A DNA stretch of 64,000 bases from Paragorgia papillata. Its lineage: Eukaryota; Cnidaria; Anthozoa; Scleralcyonacea; Coralliidae. The translations under genes and the position numbers were made by a program. The notes beneath the pieces are model-generated. The model was not told where the DNA came from. It worked only from the letters and a program-made list of their open reading frames with translations, and did no database searches. Numbering within the stretch: position 1 is the stretch's first letter; the number at the start of each line of letters is the position of its first letter. Below are positions 40,901 to 53,900 of the stretch, in pieces. Location of the stretch: assembly GCA_035771165.1 (NCBI GenBank), contig JAWNZC010000220.1, positions 152,501 through 216,500 on the forward strand, in the 5' to 3' direction.

Positions 40901-43797
40901 TTTGGATATAATTATTATAAATCTTGGTGATATTTTTTATCTATTTCAGGTACTATTGTGGTAGAGTAGTACGTACTTGTCATCTCGGTACAAAGCTAGA
41001 GCATGTCCAGTGAAATCAGCAGTATTTTGATCTAGGCCAAATTTCTGATAAACTTCTGCCATAGTGGTCTTATTTGGATCAACACCTACAACACAGAACA
41101 TCGATGATCAGAAAATGAGATACAGGGCTGCTGTGAGAAATTGTGGGACCCAGGGCAAATTATCAATTTGGGGGCCCTGATGACATCACACATCACAGGG
41201 TCATATCTACGTGTTCTCAATTGGTCCTCTAGGTTGGCTAAAAATGAAGTTACCGTATTTTCTGGGCGATAACCCGCACGGCGTATAACCCGCACAGCAA
41301 CAAAAATGTCACTTTTGGAAAAATAAATCAGCTGCTAATAATAGGTTAGGGCAAGGGAGCATGCCAGACTGACTTGTATTTCTTCTTTGTTCGGCGTTCC
41401 TTCATTTATATTCAGCCATTTTGAATAATGCGGCAAAATTAATAGATAACCCGCGGGTTATCGCCCAGAAAATATGGTAGTGTTACTGATCTTTACACTC
41501 TCTGGGCCTGATGTTTTCTTACATCAAAAACTCCAATCTCAAAATTTTTAGGGGGCCCTTCTCAAGTTGGGGCCCTGGGCCAACTTGCCCCCCCCCCCCT
41601 TGTTGAAAACAGAGATAAGCCAAAATCAATTGATTATTTGACCAAAGCTGATTAACTCATTCCTGGTTTAAATAACAGGTTTAAGGGCCTAAATAAATGG
41701 CTTATTGATAATTATAGTACCTTGCCAAGTTTTTGGGTCATCTTGTTCATAATTCGACACAAAATGCAAGAAGTTCTTAAATCTTCGTTTCTCAAACATG
41801 CCCATCAATGACGTCGAGAGTGCCTCTCTTTCATTTGAAGGAACTTTGTAGATCTTGCCTCCTTTTTTGTAAACATAACTGCCTTCAATTTGCTTGAAAT
41901 CTAGGTATCTTGTCACACCACTGAGAATCAAAATTTTAACTAATTCACCTAGACACAGCAAAAACACCCGTTTAGAGAAACAGAGAATATTTAAAAGCAA
42001 GCGTACAAAATTTTCAGATTTTTTGTATGCTCAGCAGCTGAATGCCGAGTGTACAAAATTTTCAGATTTTTTGTACACTCGGCACCCGACTGCCAAGTAG
42101 TTCCAAAAATATAAAAATTCTTCCTCAAATCTTACCATCAGCCATTAAGAACTTTGGAATAAGATCGACATTCCAATCTCTGCCACGTCCATATTCTTCT
42201 TTGGGTTTACCTTCCCTGCCACAATGTTCATAAAATGTTTCTAGAGGTGTGAGTGAAGCACTTAGACCACCGTAATACTTGTTCCTATCCATATGAAGAA
42301 CTTTCTTCTTGTTCACTGACAGTAAACCACTAAGAATACATTCCTAGAACATCAAGAAATCAATGAATCAGAGTAAGAGCTTGGTAGGAGGGTTTTACAA
42401 TAAATGTACCGTATTTTCTGGGTGATAACCCACGGGTAATCTCTTAATTTTGCTAGGAAACATAATTAGTGCGGGTAATAGGGTGGTGCGGGTAATCTGT
42501 TGAATTCTTAAGACGATGCCATCACGAAGACTGGAGACCAAGGATTCTACTTTCATAGAATTTCATTTTCGGAACGCACTCGGGTTTCCTTCGGCCCCGT
42601 AGCCAGCGCCTGCGATACGCTAATGATATATACCGCATTATTCAAAATGGCTGAATATAAATGAAGGAACGCTGAACAAAGAAGAAATACAAGTCAGTCT
42701 GGCGTGCTCCCTTGCCCAAACCTATTATTAGCAGCTGCGGGTTATCCAATGGTGCGGGTAATACGCTGATTTATTTTTCTAAAAGTGACATTTTTGTTGC
42801 TGTGCGGGTTATACGCCGTGCGGGTTATCACCCAGAAAATACGGTATATGGTGAAAATTGTCCCTATCAAGCTGGGATCCAGGTTGAGGAAACCAGGATC
42901 CCAATTGTATAGGTTGTACAGGTGGGATGGGGCAAAAACACCCTGGCAAACACATTCTTCATATAAATGAAATGAGATAAAAGAAAAAATATAGTAGCAA
43001 TGCGATCCGGCTTAACATCCCACCCCAGCAAAATTCCCATCCCACTAACAGAGGTAGGAAATCAACAACAGAACAGACTGCCCACAGAGATCATGCCCCC
43101 AAGTGGGAGACTGTGGACAAAATACATAAGAACTCCTCCTTTCCATAAAATAATATATAATTGTTGAATAAGATTAATACTGTATTACAGAACTTAAATA
43201 TATGAATCTGTGAAACAATATGGTGAATAACTAAACCATTTAAACCCCCATCGGAGTTTCATTTGTGCTTGAAATAGCCGCAAAGGATGTTAATAATTTG
43301 TCACTTTCAAGTTTCACTCCTTTTACAAACCAAAAAGTACAAATAACGATTTTAAGACAATAAATTGAACATATTTGCAAAGAAACACAACAGGATGTAA
43401 CTTTTCTGAAGAACTACAGTTTTGTATTTATAAAAGGAAAAAGTCTCCACATCGCAGAATAATAAATCAACTAAGATCAATGATCAATTAAGTCAAAATT
43501 TTGAGTAAATAGAACAATATATTATGGCCTACATTTTTTGTCGTTTGCACAACTGAATCGCTGAGAAAATCCTATGTATTTATAATAAAGAAAGCATTAA
43601 AAGCTTTTTTAACCTTCTGAGTATTTTCCCCAGCGTTTGATCAAGGTAAGCTCTTTATTATTCTGCGTGGAACTGATTTGTTCGGACCTGAGACAAAAGG
43701 ACACGTGTACTAAAATCGAGTTATTTTGGTTAAATTTCGACATTTAACTTACTTTTAATCCTGTTCCGAGGACAACATAGTCGTATTCTTCGTCCAT
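34961..43797 (-). CDS. GDI: Rab GDP-dissociation inhibitor, 445 aa, ten exons
   Basis: Ten minus-strand exons with GT-AG borders: 43753-43797, 42136-42343, 41721-41948, 40977-41085, 39701-39751, 38506-38758, 38135-38237, 36199-36343, 35465-35519, 34961-35101. They sum to 446 codons including the stop; vertebrate GDI2 is 445 aa. The start [15 protein letters not shown] is the family's nucleotide-fold-like N-terminus. It is followed by [53 protein letters not shown] sequence, [20 protein letters not shown], and the conserved end [12 protein letters not shown]. The protein binds GDP-bound prenylated Rab GTPases and recycles them from membranes to cytosol. The short exon 9 was found by hand from phase and family homology. 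It is divergent from exportin-t, 1.2 kb away. All key motifs are present. Whether it is the GDI1 or GDI2 ortholog cannot be stated. Confidence 0.95.
36440..36924. mobile_element. Inverted-repeat element (AAGTGCC type), GDI intron
   Basis: ACGAAAATTAAGTTTGTCTT at the left, mirrored by AAGATAAACCTAATTTTCGT at the right. Relatives at 935-1170, 51950-52465 and 61078-61286. In GDI intron 7. Confidence 0.65.
36925..37342. mobile_element. MULE-like MITE (family C) with perfect 9-bp duplication
   Basis: A 418-bp element with ends CAATCTCGTTCCCAGAGCCC and its complement. Flanked by GGGCACTTT at 36916-36924 and 37343-37351. A 9-bp duplication is typical of Mutator-like elements. Non-coding. It inserted at the end of the preceding element. 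Confidence 0.85.
37400..37836 (+). mobile_element. LINE 3' fragment ending in TATCC repeats
   Basis: On the plus strand, antisense to GDI, a frame reads [18 protein letters not shown] then [16 protein letters not shown] and stops. That matches the usual C-terminus of CR1/L2-like reverse transcriptases (W/YNxLP...SLxxFKxxLxxxL). A non-coding 3' UTR and a short TATCC tail follow. Truncated at the 5' end. GDI intron 7. Confidence 0.65.
38321..38470. repeat. Short tandem GTACACTTGGCAGTGG repeat
   Basis: Three to four units of about 37 bp (AAAATCTGAAAATTCTGTAC...) in GDI intron 6. Related units are at 42000-42100 and 47275-47385. Confidence 0.7.
40234..40647. mobile_element. hAT-like MITE in a GDI intron
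   Basis: Ends CAGGGGCGTGGCAACT and TTTGCCACGTCCCTG. Flanks TATATGGT and TACATGGT differ by one base in eight. Two poly-C tracts lie inside. The middle (about 40327-40640) is the reverse of 63685-64000. Confidence 0.8.
41252..41480. mobile_element. MITE (TACCGTATTTTCTGGGCGAT), copy 1
   Basis: The ends TACCGTATTTTCTGGGCGAT and its complement flank CCCGCA-rich sequence. Its TA border fits a Tc1/mariner-like origin. GDI intron 3. Confidence 0.7.
42409..42846. mobile_element. MITE (TACCGTATTTTCTGGGTGAT), copy 2
   Basis: A longer member of the same family in GDI intron 1. Its right half is the reverse of 41252-41480 (AAAAGTGACATTTTTGTTGC, GAAATACAAGTCAGTCTGGC). Confidence 0.75.
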
Positions 43798-44022
43798 GGC
43801 GAACTGGAGTGCGCCTGAGACGATTAAAGAGGACTAAAATCGCTTGGAATTAAGTTTTCCACACCCTCTCGCACCTTGACAAGAAGAACAGGAAGGAGGA
43901 TTACACAGGGGTGTAGGCTAATGGTTAGCAGCGAGATATAAAATGGGGGACCCTCTAAGGACGACAGTTCACGATAAAATCCGAGGATGATACGGTTTGC
44001 TCCGATTGGGATTTTGTTTTAG

Positions 44023-44562
44023 AAGGAAGGAAGGAAGGAAGGAAGGAAGGAAGGAAGGAAGGAAGGAAGGAAGGAAGGAAGGAAGGAAGGAAGGAAGGAA
44101 GGAAGGAAGGAAGGAAGGAAGGAAGGAAGGAAGGAAGGAAGGAAGGAAGGAAGGAAGGAAGGAAGGGTGCTGAAGGAAGGAAGGAAGCAGAAGGAAGGAA
44201 GGAGGAAGCAGAAGGAAGGAAGGAAGGAGGGAAGGAAGGAGGGAAGGAAGGAAGGAAGGAAGGAAGGAAGGAAGGAAGGAAGGAAGGAAGGAAGGAAGGA
44301 AGGAAGGAAGGAAGGAAGGAAGGAAGGAAGGAAGGAAGGAAGGAAGGAAGGAAGGAAGGAAGGAAGGAAGGAAGGGTGCTGAAGGAAAGAAAGAAGCAGA
44401 AGGAAGGAAGGAGGGAAGGAAGGAAGGAGGGAAGGAAGGAAGGAAGGAGGGAAGGAGAAGGAAGCAGGAAAGGAGAATGAATGAATGAATGAATGAAGGA
44501 AGGAAGGAAGGAAGGAAGGAAGGAAGGAAGGAAGGAAGGAAGGAAGGAAGGAAGGAAGGAAC
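44023..44562. repeat. GGAA microsatellite, about 540 bp
   Basis: Mostly pure GGAA on the plus strand, broken twice by the same GGGTGCTGAAGGAA word (44165, 44374) and by AAGCAGAAGG and GAATGAAT pieces. It lies in the 1.2-kb space between the divergent GDI and exportin-t starts, about 230 bp from the GDI ATG. The repeated interruption shows that an internal block was duplicated. GGAA is the ETS-factor core. Confidence 0.95.
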
Positions 44563-44998
44563 GAACGAACGAATTTGAGCTAGCATTCCCCAATCCCCCC
44601 TCCCCCTCTCCGTACTTTAACGGTATAAAATTTCCGCGAAATATCTGCGACAAAAAAGACGAAAGACGCAAGATATGATGATGATGAAACACTGTGCAAG
44701 TTTGTCGTAAATCTGTGAATATATAAATCAACTTCTTTGGGATTTTAATAAAGATACACAACGAATCCAACGATCAGAGAGACACAAAAGAAAGTTGACA
44801 GAACAGAAAGAGTGTACTCGTTGAGAGCAATAACCCGTAGCTTTAGAGGAAGAAAGTATAAAACCAGAAAAACACTTGTGTTTACGTAGAAATAATTTAA
44901 AGCCAGGCACGTGGGTCAATTTTTCAACGGAAAAAGCTAGATGTAGACAAAAGCAATGTACAGGAGAAAGAAATTATAAAGTGGATAGATATTTAGCG

Positions 44999-47900
44999 AT
45001 GGATGAACAGTCTCTACAAGGCTATTTTCTACCATCAAATCAAAATCCACAGGCTCAAGCAAGGGTGAGTATTTTTTGGCATCAATGGGCAATCTTTGGG
45101 GAATAGTGAATGTTTGTACACTAGGTGAACAAATTCTCAATTTAATATTGAGTTGATTTCATTATTTATTGATTCTTTGCAATTCTTGTTGATTTCACCG
45201 GAAATCTGTAAACGTTAAGCGGTGTTTACTGATATCATGCTGATGTGAAAGAGGTTTTTTCCAGTGAAATCAATGCCATTTCTGCCTAGAGGGGCTCCCC
45301 CCTATAATTAGTCTGACCTTTGTCAAATCCCATTGTTCTATGTCTATTTATACAATACCCTGGTTGCTATGCGTGTTTTCATTGGTTGTTGGCCATGATC
45401 TATTAGAGGACAGACACATGGTCATGTCAGATCACGTCAGCTGACTTGCTTTTTTCCTTCTTCATGCCCCAAAATCCGGCAAGAGTTTCGGTAAAAACCT
45501 TTTAAATTTTTATTGTATAAAACAAATAGATTCCATTTTTTTGTTGTCTGTTCAGTTATAGATGCACAGAGGACGTCACAATGTGGTAAGAACATCAGTG
45601 ACCCACTCGACTGCGTCTCGTGGGCCACTTTTTTGTTCTTACCACGTTGTGACGTCATCTGTGCATCTATAACTGAACAGATAACGGCAAAATGGAATCT
45701 ATTTGTTAATTATATTATAATCAATGCTGAAGTAATAGATCAAACATGAGGAAGAATGTTTCATCCGATGTCCAGTCACCGAGAAGTGGTTGAAAAATGA
45801 GGCCGTAGGGCGATTTTTTAACCAATTTCAAGGTGATTGGATAGAGGATGAAACCAGTGATGGATTTACAGGGGGGTGCGGCCAAGGGGGTGCAGGGGAG
45901 GGGGTGCCAATTATTCAATTAGTGCCTTGCTGCAGTGGGATGCGCTGTGGATTTCATTGAAAATGTCAATCACATTTCTAATGTCTAGCTTCCTTGTGAT
46001 ATCCCTAATAAAATTCATAATAAAACGTCCACTTTATCCCTAAATTTATTTGACACCTTCCAGGTTTGATAAAATGCGCTATTGAAAACCTGTCAAGACC
46101 GAGTTCTCCCCCCATCAAGATTGAATTGTCTCCAGTGAGCAAAATAGAAACTTCAGTTTCAGCGTCATATGTACACATCAATTCTGTTGCTATTTTGCAG
46201 AATTTAGGAAAAAAACAAGGAAAAGTAAAATTTTGGGGTCCAAAGATCAACCGCATTATACCGAGTCGTGCATTATAATGATGCACGCTATAGCGAGGCT
46301 CCACTGTAGAGGCTAAAATCAGCATTTCTTTAACAATTTTAACTTAGGCCCTGTTTACATGAAGTGGATTGAGTATATTCAAGTAAAATCTCCCAAAGTT
46401 TACCCCACCTCTCGAGATAACCCACTGTACATGAAAGCGTTCACATAGAGGTTGAGATAACCAAAAATGAGCCCCTTTATTTTATTTTACTCTGTCTAAT
46501 GCCAGACAATTTTATTACTCATCAAAGAGAGACCCTCAGACATCCTCATTAGCAGCAATGCATGGGTTAGTGTGTATTTAAAAAAATTTCACTTCATAGA
46601 CACAAATTACTTTCCTTTTTCTTTACCAGACTTTAGCCTATTTTGAACAGCTCAAAACGTCTGCAGAAGGGTGGAAAATATGTGGCCAAGCTCTCCTTAA
46701 TGGCAATGCAAGGTGTGTTTCTTAATATTGTACATGTACAGTGCATTACACAGAGGTTTACTGGAGGTGGTAGGGGGGTCATTTTTACCCTGAAGAAAAT
46801 TTTAATTTGGGATATCTGCCAAAAAGTTGCCCAATAGGTATGTCTGTAGAGCTCTGTAAAATAATTAAATATTTAGTAAAGTGTGTTTATTGGTTTGATC
46901 CTGAGACACTTAAATATTAAATCTGGGATTTATTTTCAGAAATGACCATTCAAAGTTCTTTTGTTTTCAAGTTTTGGAGCATCATGCCAAGAAAAGGTAA
47001 CTGCACTGTATGATTAAATTATTTAGTGATTGCACACACGGTGTTGCACATACAAGGGGAGTGCTTTCAGTTTGATTCTACCAAACACTATCTGCGTTTT
47101 ACATGCATATATTTAGACTAGTATTATTGACTGTATCTAATAATGCTCTAATATAATACATTTTCTAGTTACAATGCAACAACAGAATCTGACCAGCGGT
47201 TACTTAGGCAAATGTTGCTGTCCTGGCTGCAAAAACAGGTTTGTGATTACGCTCCTGAAACACCACTGCTGAGCTTACAAAAATTTTTTTGTACCTGCCA
47301 AATGTACAAAATTTTCAGATTTTTGTAGGCTCAATACCACTGCCAAGCGTACAAAATTTTCAGAAATTTGTATGCCCAGTACTACATTTTGTAGAGTGGT
47401 AACTAGTAAAATTAATGTTTTCCCATTTCAGGCAGTTTCAGGTGAAAATGCAGATAAAGGATACATATTAAACAAAGGTGCTCAAGTAATCACCTTGATT
47501 TTTATCAGTGATTACCCTGAAAAGGTATGTCTGAGATTAAAAACTTTAGATGCTATCCTAATTAAATGTATATATTAGATATACCTGTAGCATTTCTGAA
47601 TCTGGTATCTTGTAGTTATAAACTAAAAATCTGGTATGCATATCCAGTTTTTGCATGAGAGCAGCACACCAACTTTCTTTCATTGGGATCACAGCAGTTC
47701 TTTTCTTTTTCTAGTGGTCTTCCTTTTTTTCTGATATGTTCTCCACTCTTCAACTTGGTCCAGTGGCAGTAGATATTTTTCTGCGAATTCTCAAAACAAT
47801 TGACCAAGAAGTAATAAATAGAGATGTTCAACAGTCTTCAAAGGTTAATAATAATAATAATGTGATTATCATCTTCATCATCATGTGATCATTATTGTCA

Positions 47901-50900
47901 TCATGTGATCATCATCATCATCATGTGATAATCATTAGCAGCAGCAGCATCATCATCATGTGATCATCATCATCATGTGATCATTATCATTATCATGTGA
48001 TCATCAATCATCATCATCATGTGATCATCAATCATCATCATCATCATCATGTGATCATCAATCATCATCATCATCATGTGATCATCAATCATCATCATCA
48101 TCATCATCATGTGATCATCAATCATCATCATCATCATCATCATGTGATCATCAATCATCATCATCATCATCATCATGTGATCATCAATCATCATCATCAT
48201 GTGATCATCAATCATCATCATCATCATCATCATCATGTGATCATCAATCATCATCATCATCATCATCATGTGATCACCATAATCATGTGATCATCATCAT
48301 GTGATCATCAATCATCATCATGTGATCATCAATCATCATGTGATCTGAATCATCATCATCATGTGATCATTATCATCATCATGTGATCATCATTATCATC
48401 ATCACGTGATCATCAATTATCGATCATGTCATCATCATCATTGCATCATGTGATCATCATCATGTGATCACCATCATCATGTGATCATCAATCATCATCA
48501 CGTGATCATCAATCATCATCATGTGATCTGAATCATCATCATCATGTGATCATCATCATCATCACATGATCATCAATTATCGATCATGTGATCATCATTG
48601 CATCATGTGATCATCATCATCATGTGATCATCATCATCATGTGATCATCATCATCATGTGATCATCATCATCATGTGATCATCATTATCATGTGATCATC
48701 ATCATCATGTGATCATCATCATCATGTGATCATCATCATGTGATCATCATCATGTGATCATCATTATGTGATCATCATCATATGTCAGATCATTATGTCA
48801 TCATCATTATCTTCATGTGATCATTGTGATCATCATTATCATGTGATTATCATCATCATCATCATCAGAACATTTCAAGGTTTAAGACAATCATCTTTTA
48901 GGAAGCACAAAAGAGTACTGTTATAAAAGATACAATGCGAGTACAGTGTGTCAATGAATTGGTAGAAGCATGGTTTAACATTTTGGTGAGCACCCAGTTT
49001 GTGTAATCAGTCATTTTAATAACATTTAAATGTTGTAGACGATGGCCTAACCTAGAGTGTTTTCATTTGACAAGTTAATGATATAGCCAGATTATAAGAT
49101 GTAAAAGAAAATTGAGACATAATTTTCTCAATACATATTTATTTATTTATTTATTGTAGAATGATTGGGAAGGGACACAGCCTCAAGTGATGTGTTTGTG
49201 TTTGGATGTCATTGGACGATATGTATCATGGATAGATATTCGTTTAATAGCAAATGATAGATTCATAAGGTACAGAACTACACTGCTCGTACTCGACTAC
49301 AGTACTCGTGTCTCCCCAAGACCAGGGATGGCCATTGCTAGAATTACACAGATTTATTTTGTGTTGGTTTTACCCTGGTGCCAGAGGTTCTTCCATGCTC
49401 GTAGGGACAATGGGGATATGGGAGGATGCCAGGATGTGTCCCGGTTATCCCCCACAAGCGTTGAAAAACCTCTGGCACCCAGGGTCCTGTCACTTACACT
49501 GAGTAGTCCTTTCAAATAAATTGTATTGTACTGCAAAAGGTGCTAATTAGTGATGGTTAACAAACTTTTTTTTATTATTATGGGATAGGATTTTACTGAG
49601 GCATTTGTCTGTGGATGTTCTTCGAGAGTGTGCTTGTGATTGTCTCTCTGAGATCATCAACAAAGGTATTGTCTAATTGCTTTTTATATTATGACATACA
49701 GTATGAATTTTCTATTCTTTCAATGGAGAGTAAGCTTTATTATTTTATGCATATATTTATGTTCACGTAATACAGGCATGCTTCCTCTTGACAAGATTGA
49801 GCTGATTGAGTCACTGTTGAAAGTTCTGGAAGATGCTGGCGTGTTACCACCAAGTGAGGTAATCTACCCACACATCCATCTATCCACTCATCCATTCATT
49901 TATTCATTCATTCATCCATTCATCCACTCATCCAATCATCTATCTATCCATCCAATCATCCACTCATCCAATCATCTATCTATCCATCCACTCATCCAAT
50001 CATCTATCTATCCATCCATCCACTCATCCAATCATCTATCTATCCATCCAATCATCTATCTATCCATCCATCCATCCATCCACTCATCCAATCATCTATC
50101 TATCCATCCACTCATCCAATCATCTATCTATCCATCCATCCATCCATCCACTCATCCAATCATCTATCTATCCATCCAATCATCCACTCATCCAATCATC
50201 TATTTATCCATCCAATCATCTATCTATCCATCCATCCACTCATCCAATCATCTATCTATCCATCCACTCATTCACCCATTCATCCTTCCATGCCTCCATC
50301 CACTATCTACCACTCATTTATCCATCAATCCACCCATTCATCTATCCTTTGAGCCATCTATCCATCTATCCCTCAACCCAACTCATTTCATCTATTTCTC
50401 AACCCACCTATCCATCTTCCCATCCATCTATCCCTCAACCCACCCACTCCTTTCACTGTCTATTTCTCTACCCACCTATCCATCTTCCCATCCATCCATC
50501 TACCTATCCATCCATCTACCTATCCATCCATCCATTTTCCCTTTCTTTTTCAGTCGGACGATAGTGATTTTCAAGCTAAACTGGCAAAATTAATCAACAC
50601 AGCTGGAACACAACTCATTATATGTTGGTCAAAGTAATAATAACGTTACGATTATACACATTGCACGATTTTCTTGCTTTGTATTATAATGTTCTGTAGT
50701 AACTACAGTATCTAAGGACAGTGTGCGTAAGCCCCATTCCATATGACGATTACATACCTACTGTAGTATACCGTAGTCAATCGAGATATAGTCTGGAAAC
50801 TCGGCAAACTTCAAAGTACCTATAATGAGCTGTGATTTTATGTTGAACCGTACCTTACACCGTGCACATCCTTTGTTTTACATTTATTAATATTTAAATA

Positions 50901-53900
50901 GCACGGTTGAGTGATTGAACTGAAACGTTGCTATTGGACAATTCGTTCATTATACTAAAATACAATGTGTTCAGTGACCGTGCACAGTGCACAAAAATGC
51001 ATAAAGGCGAACAAAAAGATAGACCAAAGACTTTAGCAGAGTTTCCAGACCATATCTCGATTGACTATGAGTATACGAAATTGTCAAATGGTTCTTTATT
51101 ATGCAGACTCTCCAAAGCTGGCAGTAACGAAGAAGCAGAGAAAACGTTAAGGATCATTGAGAAAAAGCTCAACTATATGTTTGGGTGAGTCTGTTAAGTT
51201 AACCAACTTAAGAAGAAAAATTGACATGTGTCTTGTCATAAATGCGAAGCGTTTGACAGCTTGGTTATAAGAATGATATGAATTCATTGATTTTTTGTTC
51301 AGATTTTTGGCCAATGAAGATGACGATATTTCTCAAAGTGTACACAGTTTTGCCAGAGATTATATCACTTTACTAAAACAGGTTGGAGAAATAATTTTAG
51401 TTGCTATATCTACTTATGAAGCAAGCCCAGTTTGATCAGAGTAAAATATTAATAACTATATTAAGGTGAGGTAATACGGGCAGGCAACATTTTTTTCAAA
51501 TTGCAAGGCAACTTTGTTGCGTTGCAAGTTGAAAAGCGTTGTTGCACGTATTACCACCCACCTCAAACATTGTCACGCAACAATGATTTTGTGTTGTAAG
51601 TTGAAAAACATTTGTTGAAAAAAGTAGACTCCAGTTCTACTTGCTGCAACATGTTGATTCAACTTGCAACAAAATCATTGTTGTGTGACAATGTTTAAGT
51701 TGGGTGGTAATACGTGCAACAACGCTATTCAACTTGCAACGCAACAAATGTTGCGGCAATTTGTTGCTCGTATTACTTCACCTTTATGAGCATTATATAA
51801 AAACAAAACTGAGATTTGTGGTAATGTTTCTTCTTTTGAGATGGCTAATTTGTCAGCTGAGCAGGAGAGAAATGTTAAGGTATGTTTCTGTTCTATATTA
51901 ATATTGTTTTCAAGTGTCATTGACTTGTGCTTTTATGAGAAATTGTTGCTTAAAGGGTATTCATTTGGCAATAAAAATTAAGTTTGTCTCATTTGAAAGA
52001 ACTCCCCAAATGGTATAAGAAGACCTTTTGTAATTTTTCTGTATCTTTCTTGTGTTTTGAAATATTTCGACCAAAGACAGCGTGCTGTCCGCCAGGAAAT
52101 TGGTGACGTCACAAGCAGGGTAAACCTGATGAAACTACTCCGTGGGTGCCCAAATTTCCACGGAAGGCTTTTTAAATGCTGTGGGTCAATTTAAAATGGA
52201 AATAGCGCAACAAAAAATCGAGTTTCTAGCTCATAATGTCATAAGGTTGGCAAGATAAAAATTCCACTTTACTCTGCTTATGTCGTCACATGCATAATTT
52301 TGCATATCGAAAATAATTCCAAGATGGCGGACAGCACGCTGAGTTTGGTCGAAATATTTACAAAACCAAAACAGATACGGAAAAATTGTAAAAGGTCTTC
52401 TTATACCATTTGACGAGTTCTTTCAAATGAGATAAACTTAATTTTTATTGCCAATACCCTTTAATAATCTTTCTTTTTAGGAGTTGTTACTTACGATTAT
52501 AAAAAAGATGAAATACGACGAGTCCTATGACTTCGACCAAGAGGTTTGTTGGCTTTAAAACTTTTAAATAATTATTTTATAGTCGGTTTCAGCAGAAGGT
52601 TGGGAACTTGGTACGGAAGTTCGTTGTGAAGTTCGAATTTAATAAGCTTTGAATTGAATTCCTTTGGTAAAATCACGGAGAAGAAGATTATTTGTTGTAT
52701 AGAATATAATAATAGATACTTGGTTAAGCAGAAACAAATTGCCGACTTAAATTTGTATCTACCTCGCAACGTAGTTCGGAACATTGCAACGTAAGTTCGG
52801 AATGTTCATTTCAATTATACGTATCGGATTTCAAAAGCAAGCTGAAACGTACTATAAAAGTCACCCCTGTACATACTGACATCGTTGTAAGCTGCATTTT
52901 ATAATCTCTTAACTTTTCTTGTTATGCCTATTGCCTTTTTTTTCAATCAGGGTGAAGAGGAAGCTATGTTTTTAGAATACAGAAAGCTTTTGAAAGTATT
53001 ATTTCAGAACATTGGGCAACTGGTATGTCTGACCCATATTTCTACGTATCAAAATATGTTAAATATGTTTTGGAGAATAGTATTGTAACAAATCTATTTA
53101 ATTCTAGGATTCTAATTTGATGTTAAGTGCAGTTTTAGATGTGGCGACGTCTACCTTAAGGTAAGGTGAGATAGAATGGTGTGTATAATTTTAAGAAAAC
53201 CAAGTTAATTAAGCGTGTTTTACGAACAACTTGTTCACACCTGTTGGAACAACGAAAAACAACTTGTTGATTCGGCAACGTTGTTCATGCATGATGCAAC
53301 ATGTTGTTATGGCATGATGAAATAACAACGATGAACAACAATGTTACAACAACGGTGAACAGCGAACAACGGTTGTTGTTTCATCAAGCTGTAACAACTT
53401 GTTGAAACAACGATGATCAATGTTGTTCACATTATTATGTGAACAAGTTGTTACAGCATTGTTCAGGCAGACTTGTGAGATTTTTACGCGTGTAATGTAA
53501 TGGTCGTTTTGGAGTAGTATTATCTTGGAGTTATTTTTTCTTTAGTGAGTGGAAGAAATTAGAATTCATGGATGTTGAAGTTGCTGTGAGAATGATTTAT
53601 TATGTCGGTGAAGCTGTTCCGGTAAGAATGTTTTCTTGCTTACGCTTGCTTTTTGATACGTTTGCTTAGTTTGTGTTTGTTTGTTTGTTTGTTTGTTTGT
53701 TTGTTTGTTTGTTTGTTTGTTTGTTTGTTTGTTTGTTTGTTTGTTTGTTTGCTTGTTTGTCTATCTGTGTGTGTGTGTGTGTGTGTGTGTTTGTTTGTTT
53801 GTTTGTTTGTTTGTCTATCTGTGTGTGTGTGTGTTTGTTTGTTTGTTTGTTTGTTTGTGTTTGTTTGTGTTTGTTTGTTTGTTTGTTTGTCTGTGTTTGT

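Noticed and set aside
43955..44770. 271-aa PSFLPSFL-type protein on the minus strand
   Set aside because: Translation of the GGAA microsatellite; no domain or conserved start.
47973..48290. His- or Met-rich proteins ([16 protein letters not shown])
   Set aside because: Translations of the ATC/TGATCA array inside an exportin-t intron.
49691..50593. 300-aa protein from 49691
   Set aside because: It joins a true exportin-t exon (49776-49858) to the ATCC array and the next exon by chance; the splice sites define the gene.
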